From Nereocystis luetkeana (taxonomy: Eukaryota > Sar > Phaeophyceae > Laminariales > Laminariaceae): DNA of 64,000 nt. Numbering within the stretch: the stretch's first letter is position 1; each line of letters opens with the position of its first letter. The position numbers and the translations under genes are program-made. The stretch covers positions 1,984,001 to 2,048,000 of the forward strand of contig JARUPZ010000018.1 in assembly GCA_031213475.1 (NCBI GenBank), read 5' to 3'. This document shows positions 57,939-64,000 of the stretch, one piece after another. The notes beneath the pieces are model-generated. The model was not told where the DNA came from, ran no database searches, and worked only from the letters and a program-made list of their open reading frames with translations.

Positions 57939-60226
57939 CGTGCGAATCATAGGAAGAAGGGGCATGTGGTCACGTTTTTCATGGCAGGTCTGCTGAAATC
58001 AGCACCTTTTTTTGTTGGGCCTATTTATTGGGTCCGCGCAGCAAACGCAGCACTGATGTGTGCTTAAGCGACAAATGTGTTGTTTTCGAACCGTGTAGAG
58101 AAGGCCATCTTCACGTGGATGTGGGTGCCTATGGATTTCGAGAGTTTCCCATCTCTGATCGAGAGATGTGTACAATCTCGTCAACAAAAAATGGCCAAGC
58201 GAAGCATGACGCTGCTTTAATTCGATCAGCTGGGAAGTGTTCTTATCTATCTGCGACGAACACTAATATACCCGCGTGAATATTACTGGGGGTATGCACA
58301 CAACACAGGCGGAAGCGCAGCGAGCATGATTTCTGAAACATATAACAAGCCTTTGCGTTGAGATGGGAAACACCAAGCAGCCGCACCTCTCGGGCAGTCT
58401 AAACCCCCAAAAAAACACGCTAGATTCAGGCGTTTCCGCGAAGATTCATATCCGGCTACATGTACCTTCTCTCCGCCCCCCTAGCCGACAAAAGTGCCGA
58501 AAAATCGGGTGGTACGTCGCAGCTGTCATTCCTTTGCTCGCGACACAAGTAGTGTGCCTGCCGAAGTCCTCTCTTCTACTCCAGCTCTCTGTTCCGTATA
58601 TTGCGTGATCATAGGATCCCTTCCCTTTACACAGAGATAGTTTACCCCTATAGCTCAGTAGGTAACACCTTCACACCGGCCTTGGTAATATTCACACGCA
58701 AACTTACGATAGAAACAACACGCAATCGTCCATAGAGATAAGCAAGACCAAACAAAACAAAGAGAAAGCGCACGCGTTCGGCTTGGACAAACACACAGCA
58801 ACAACATCCGCGAGGAGGGTGTCCGCCCCACGACTACAGAAAAGGAGAGGGGGGGCACCTACCTGTACTGTACCACCCAAGGGAGGGGCGAAGGGGCACC
58901 GTCTTCGCCTGTTCAAAGGAAGGGAACTGAGGAGGGACGGTGTAGGCAGGACACAGCGACGGACCAACGTGCTTCGGTCGGCGGCAAGCAGCGGGTCGAG
59001 AGAAGGGGGAGACAGCGCGATCAAGAATACCAGGGATGAACACACGAAAACTAGAAGACAGACGTGGCCTACAGCTAGCTATACCTGCGAATGAACGGGG
59101 AATAATCGTGAAAATTACAGTCAAACCCAGCAGCGAAGGAGTAGATACTCGAGAGAGAGCGTTTCAAATTGAAAAGCAGGGAGAAATTCCAAGGAGCGCC
59201 GGCGATTCAACGCCCCGTTAATAATGCGCGAGCGGGGGCGAGAGCAATATTATACAAAAATGGCTCCTTCCGGCCCCTTCTGCGATAAAATAAAGTAGGG
59301 GGTCGATGAGCGAGGAGTGGCGTTGTTTGGTTTGCGAGTGAGTCGTAACGATAAAATAGTCCCAGGCTATTCTAACCGGAACGCGGGCAAGCTGCAATGG
59401 TTTACCCGCGGTAAATGTTCGTACTACAGGACCTGGTACCATTACGTGGTACCGGTAAGTACCACAGAATCAGGAAGCAGCTCGAGTCCGTAGTTCTTCC
59501 TTGAAAATTGGTGCGTGCCACACTAACTTCAGTACAACTTCTCCCGAATTCTGTATGTTCCTGCTAATCTCAGCCTGTGCCTTTCTCAAGTTTTGCCAGA
59601 AGATACCAGGCAGTCATTTTCTCCAGTAGTAGTACCTGGTACAGCAGATCACTTTTTCGAGGTTTGGTCTGATTATTATTATTGGCTTAGGGTCAGGGTT
59701 GGGGTTGATCTGATTGGCGTAGGGTTTTAGGGTTGGGGCTGTAGTTATATTGGTCTCGTACACTCGTACTCAACAGAGTAGTAGTGTGTGTCAACTATTT
59801 TATCGAATTGTGGTAAACAACCCCCATTTTCTTCGCAGTGTCCGGCACACGGACGGTCTCCAGTCTCCAGATCTCCAGTCTCCAGTCGAGTCGAAGGCGG
59901 CATTTTTTCTGAAAAAGCCTCTCCACGTTTTGTCCTGATTAAAGACTTGAAAAATGCGGCGCAATTAAGCGTGGTGGTCGATGGCGATGTGGTGGCTTTT
60001 TGGGTTGCACTTGGGGTGGGTACAAGGAACAAGCAAGGCCCTCTGCTCCCTGCGCGTTCACAGTCCACCTTTGAAACGGACTTGGTGTGTGAAGCCGAAA
60101 AAGACGAGGAGAATCGTTCGCCACGCAACTAGAAAAGCTCAACACAACAGCTCCCACTATTATTTCTGAGTTCGAGATTTTTTGGCAAACGACAGCACAG
60201 CAGCAGCAGGAGGAGGAGCAACCAAC
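57939..60226. other. Intergenic region between ECH1 and the membrane-protein gene
   Basis: A tRNA-derived A-box sequence (TAGCTCAGTAGG) lies at 58651. A short telomere-like stretch (TTAGGGTCAGGGTTGGGGTT and TTTTAGGGTTGGGG) lies at 59687-59740. No protein gene is supported. The last ~100 bp before 60227 are presumably the 5' untranslated region of the next gene. Confidence 0.45.
58645..58690 (+). mobile_element. tRNA-derived SINE fragment (CCTATAGCTCAG type)
   Basis: CCCCTATAGCTCAGTAGGTA, then ACACCTTCACA. It matches the - strand heads at 62395-62450 and 62615-62725. Only the A-box part is present. Confidence 0.45.
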
Positions 60227-63200
60227 ATGTCCGACGAGCATCAGGCCGACGGCGCAGATCACAAGGAGAAGGCCCAACGTCTCGGTGGCACCTTGCGAAA
60301 GGCTTGTTTTTGCCTTGCAGCGAGTTTGGTGGCGGTGGTGTTGGTGGTGTTGGTGTCCTGCTGGAACCGCAAAGGCGACCTCGCCGGGTTGTTGCTCCCT
60401 CCAGTGAGTACAACAAGTACTGCTGCCGCTGTGTGCTGTGTGCCTGGTGCCTGGTACAGAGGATGGTCTTTCTCCGCGACGATTCGTGTAGGTTACGTGT
60501 CGTAGGCATCGTACTCGTATGTCTGCTATGCAGGTGCTCTTGCTGTACTGCTGCTTGATCCTGAGTTGATTAATCACTCCGAGGTCCTGCATTAAAATGT
60601 AAGTCAGTGATGTACTATTAATACTGTACGATAAAGGTTACGATACTCGTATGCTGCTGTTGTACAGATAGTGCTTTATATCGACGAGATTTCTTTCAAG
60701 AATTTCCAGATTTAGGGGAGGGGGAGTTTCGCGCAATTTTTTCATGGATGGGCCTAAAGCCAAAAACAGGTACACCTGCTACATTTGAGGAAGAGGTACC
60801 TACGTATTAATAGTAAAACGAAGTAAGAAGCACACGCAACGAGCGGTGTTTTGGGCGATGAGAAACCGCAAACATATTTTTTTCGCGCCTGAACAGTAGT
60901 GAAAGTGCGGCCTCCAAAATCTTAACTGCGTTGTCCCCGTGAGGGTATAGGCACCACGGGCTCCACTCGGACCTGCGGAGGGTCACGAGGCTTCGTTTTT
61001 TCACTCCGGCCGGCGCGCCAAGAGCCCCCCCCCCCCCCCCCCCCCCCACGCCGTTGCCAGCTTTGAAGCCTCTCAACCATTTTGGGCGAACCGGTTATTG
61101 TTCCGTACTAAAACTGAGTCTATCTTGACGCGGGATGGAGCAGACGAACTGGCGGATGTGTCCACGGTCCTGTAGTATGACTGCTGTGGCCATACAAAGC
61201 AACACCAGCACACATTCTGATGCACATCATACACCCCAAAAAAGAAAAAGTGAAATCAGCGTACGTACGTGTGCACCAGGTACGTCCGTAAAGATTGTAT
61301 ACATAAGAATTGCAACCAAGAGGACCGGAGTGCAGTATCGTAACAGGAGACCGCACACGAAGAGAGGAAACGGTGTACGTATGGCCTCAGATTGACTCAA
61401 AATCAGGCAAAAACAGTTGAAAGTGGACAAATCCAGGTGCCCTGACCAGTTTCAAGCAAAAACAGGTACGATGTGAGGCTGGCCAATCGCAGGGCTCCTG
61501 GTGTGTGTGTTTTTTTTCTGTGCCCAATTTGGGCCCTAAACCGACCAGTTATACATATTTTCCGGGTAAAATCATTTTGTTCCTCGAGAATTTCCTGGGT
61601 TTTTCCCAAATACTGTTTTCCCAGTGACTGTCGTAGTTACTGGGTGGTGTCAGACCTATGATGATTGGAATGCAAAGTTTCTATTAAAAGTTTAAATTTG
61701 AAAGATACCAGCCAGAATTTTCCAGCACAGCTTGCTATGAGCACGATTTTTTAAACGAAAAGTTCCAAACTTTTGGAGAACACCGAAAAAAATATATGGG
61801 AGAGATGTTGGGCCAAGATCGGCTTCAGAAAAACTCGGGTGGATGTTTAGTTCGAAGCGGCGAGATTCCGAGTTCTCGACAGATATCGATCGACAAAGCT
61901 AACGACTGCGTCATGAGCTCTGAACAGGGTGCTCTCGTTAAGGGCTCCGACCCACCCTAGGGTCACCGTGTTCACACAATGGCCGGTGGTATGTGGCTGG
62001 CGCTGGCCAGGCATATGGTAAAATCAAACAATTGGCCGTTGTTGTGCTGGAAGCGGATGACAAAAAATCTCGATTCGACTCGAACGGCAAACATTTTTTT
62101 TTTGTTCAGGTTTGGGAGAAGAGCATAGGTCTGCGGGCAAGCTCTCGCCCCCTAGATCATGGATCCACCTGAAACCTTCGAGGCCGTCATCTACACTCGT
62201 TGGCCTTGCCCGACACCAAGCGGGTTGGCCGTGGGCTGAGTCCATGTCGAGATTGAAGGCCTATCGCCCCACGAGCTGATTTTTATCACCGTGTTGACAA
62301 TTTACAACGAGATAAAACTAATTCCGCCGCCTGCAGCCGCGTGAAAAAAAAAACTCACACGTTTTCCCTTTATCCCCCCAGCGGCGGCACGAGAATATGC
62401 TCAGCTGTTTGTGAAGGTGTTACCTGCTGAGCTACGAGTATAGGGGTAAAAGATCGACCAATTAACCTGCCCAGGGTATTCCTTACAACACTCTCCCCCC
62501 CCCCTCTGGACGGTGGGATCTTTTGGGGCGTCGGTACCGCATACGGCCGTACGCTGACCTACCCGCTTCGTTTCAATATCTGGGGAACCAGGGAGATAAA
62601 TGTGTTCAGGGACGCACGCGTAAGCACTTCTATAAAAGAAACGTTGGAAGTGAGATTCGAACCCGTGTCCTTCCGACGACGCCAAATATGAAGGTTGTTA
62701 CCTGCTGAGCTATAGGGGGGAACGATCGATAATTTACCCAGCCGCAGTACACTGCATGCAGCACAATTCATTGCAGCGGTGTACCATTGTCGGGCGTTAC
62801 CCGCATCGTACACCGCCAATAATTCGAACCGCATGATGGATTGCCCCCCCCTCTATCTACCAAGGCGAGAGCACGTACTGGTATACCTGGTATATGAAAG
62901 CCCGTGCGCTGTGTAAAACTACCAGCTGTACCGACCCCCCTGGCGTCGTCCTCGAACGCAGCGCCACGATCATGAGAGCCGTGAACCAGCACCGATGGCA
63001 GCAACGCCAGCAGCAAGCCTTCGGCAGGAGGAGGCTGGTGGTGACACCCAAACGACTACCGCGGCAAGAGTCGGGCCACGCATCGGGGAGCCGGCGGTGG
63101 GGCTTGACAGTCCGCGAGGAGTAGAGCATATCGAGGCCTCGGGCGTGGTGGTGATGCTCACCGATCCTGAACAGATGGCCAACGCCGTCTTCCTCAAGTT

Positions 63201-64000
63201 TGAGAAAATTGTGTATTGCCCTATTCAGAAGGTGATGGCGTCTTTTCCTTCGTGTGTGTTTGTGTGTGTGTGTGTGTATTTTTTTTAATCCTCGGATGGA
63301 CGGGTAGAAATAAACCTTAACTTCAAGATGCTCAGTCGCGGCGGTCTCCTGGGACAAGGAGTGCATACAGCCGTGTTTTATGCGCGTGTCGAAGCGGCAC
63401 GGCAATCTGAAATAATCTTAACAGGACAGTAGCGAACCCCATAGCCCGGTACCCCAAATTATGAGTACTGCAGGACTGCAGGAGCAGTACAGAGCGGAGA
63501 CAACTGCCGAAGGCGCTGTGTGGATTGCGAGAAGGAGAGTAAAATGAATGATTGCCTGTCCTTCTCGTAGCGGGAAGAAGTGCCCAATCGTACGTACACG
63601 ATTCGACGCGCCACGAGACCACGAGTGATCCGAATGATGTGACTAAAAAAACTTTGGTGACCGGTCTACTCCCGCTCTGTCCTCTTCCGTAAAAACATGT
63701 GTATACAAGGTGGCTAGCGCGGAATGGAACAGGGTGTTTCGCTGGGTGGATGGAGACCCAGAAGCCTTGGTTGGCGACCCGTGGAAAAAGGGTGCGCTAC
63801 ATCGACTCAAGGATACTAGTCTCGAGCGTGTAAACGACATGCTAAACAGGCGAGATACATCTAACTCACAAGAAGGTGGCCGGCGGCGAGCGGAAAACAG
63901 AGGGTATATAAATAGATATATATATAGTCAGGACGTCCCGCGAACGGGTGCACGTCAGGTCACGATCTACAGTATGACTATCCAGATCCTATCAAAATTT
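60227..64000 (+). CDS. Unrecognised single-pass membrane protein, 5' part of gene
   Basis: Exons consistent in phase 0: 60227-60403, 62962-63231 and one starting at 63710. The last stays open to the window end, though a GT donor is possible near 63876. Residues 1-25 are polar and charged (MSDEHQADGADHKEKAQRLG); 26-46 form one hydrophobic segment (CLAASLVAVVLVVLVSCW) followed by NRK. The layout is that of a type II or signal-anchor protein, as in many Golgi enzymes. Exon 2 reads GVVVMLTDPEQMANAVFLKF and exon 3 VASAEWNRVFRWVDGDPEAL. I recognise no domain. The start is the first in-frame ATG after upstream CA-rich sequence (CAACATG). The intron 60404-62961 holds SINE fragments. Exons 2 and 3 are assigned on phase and composition only. 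Confidence 0.45.
62395..62450 (-). mobile_element. tRNA-derived SINE fragment
   Basis: On the - strand: A-box TAGCTCAGCAGG (62434-62423) preceded by TACCCCTATACTCG and followed by TAACACCTTCACA. No clear B box. Confidence 0.45.
62615..62725 (-). mobile_element. tRNA-derived SINE head with A and B boxes
   Basis: On the - strand: A box TAGCTCAGCAGG (62712-62701) and B box GGTTCGAATCT (62663-62653), 37 bp apart, inside CACGGGTTCGAATCTCACTT. Acceptor pairing is weak, so SINE is preferred over a tRNA gene. Confidence 0.55.

Noticed and set aside
62857..63405. 182-codon - strand frame
   Set aside because: The + strand exon 62962-63231 has phase-matched splice sites; the - strand text is His/Cys-rich and shows no family.

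Overview
The window is nuclear DNA from an intron-rich eukaryote. Coding exons are short and GC-rich, with GT-AG introns of roughly 0.1-3 kb (some longer), many microsatellites and homopolymer G/C tracts, and large intergenic and intronic stretches filled with small mobile elements. I infer a stramenopile, most likely a brown alga, from this gene architecture and the degraded retroelement remnants. That assignment is from recollection of such genomes and was not tested.

Layout, all four genes on the + strand. (1) 111-18947: the 3' part (13 exons) of an importin-13/transportin-3 family karyopherin; its 5' end lies before the window. (2) 18948-30307: intergenic, with a minisatellite (~19.7-20.2 kb), a tandem duplication (~22.4-23.05 kb), an LTR-retrotransposon 3' remnant on the - strand (25.5-27.84 kb) and a hAT-like element packed with CCCGA repeats (28.7-29.9 kb). 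(3) 30308-47447: a coiled-coil plus protein-kinase gene. I assembled twelve exons by splice phase, giving about 1182 codons. Its introns hold extra, mostly broken copies of its own exons in both orientations. (4) 47448-53384: intergenic, with tRNA-derived SINEs and a second copy of the LTR-element 3' region carrying a TTAA-flanked MITE. (5) 53385-57938: a four-exon delta3,5-delta2,4-dienoyl-CoA isomerase (ECH1-like) ending in the peroxisomal signal SKL, with a 5S-rRNA-like gene in its first intron. (6) 60227 to the window end: the first exons of an unrecognised single-pass membrane protein.

The genes look like unrelated housekeeping or signalling genes: nuclear import, signalling and peroxisomal fatty-acid oxidation. 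I see no operon or cluster logic. The most unusual structures are the self-derived exon copies inside the kinase gene (33.7-39.5 kb and 41.9-43.8 kb), two MITE families whose insertion sites can be read by comparing copies, a SINE with a visible target duplication, and two short dispersed motifs (TACCAGGTA and CTATTAATA) that occur far more often than chance. Exon joins, counts and alignments were made by eye.
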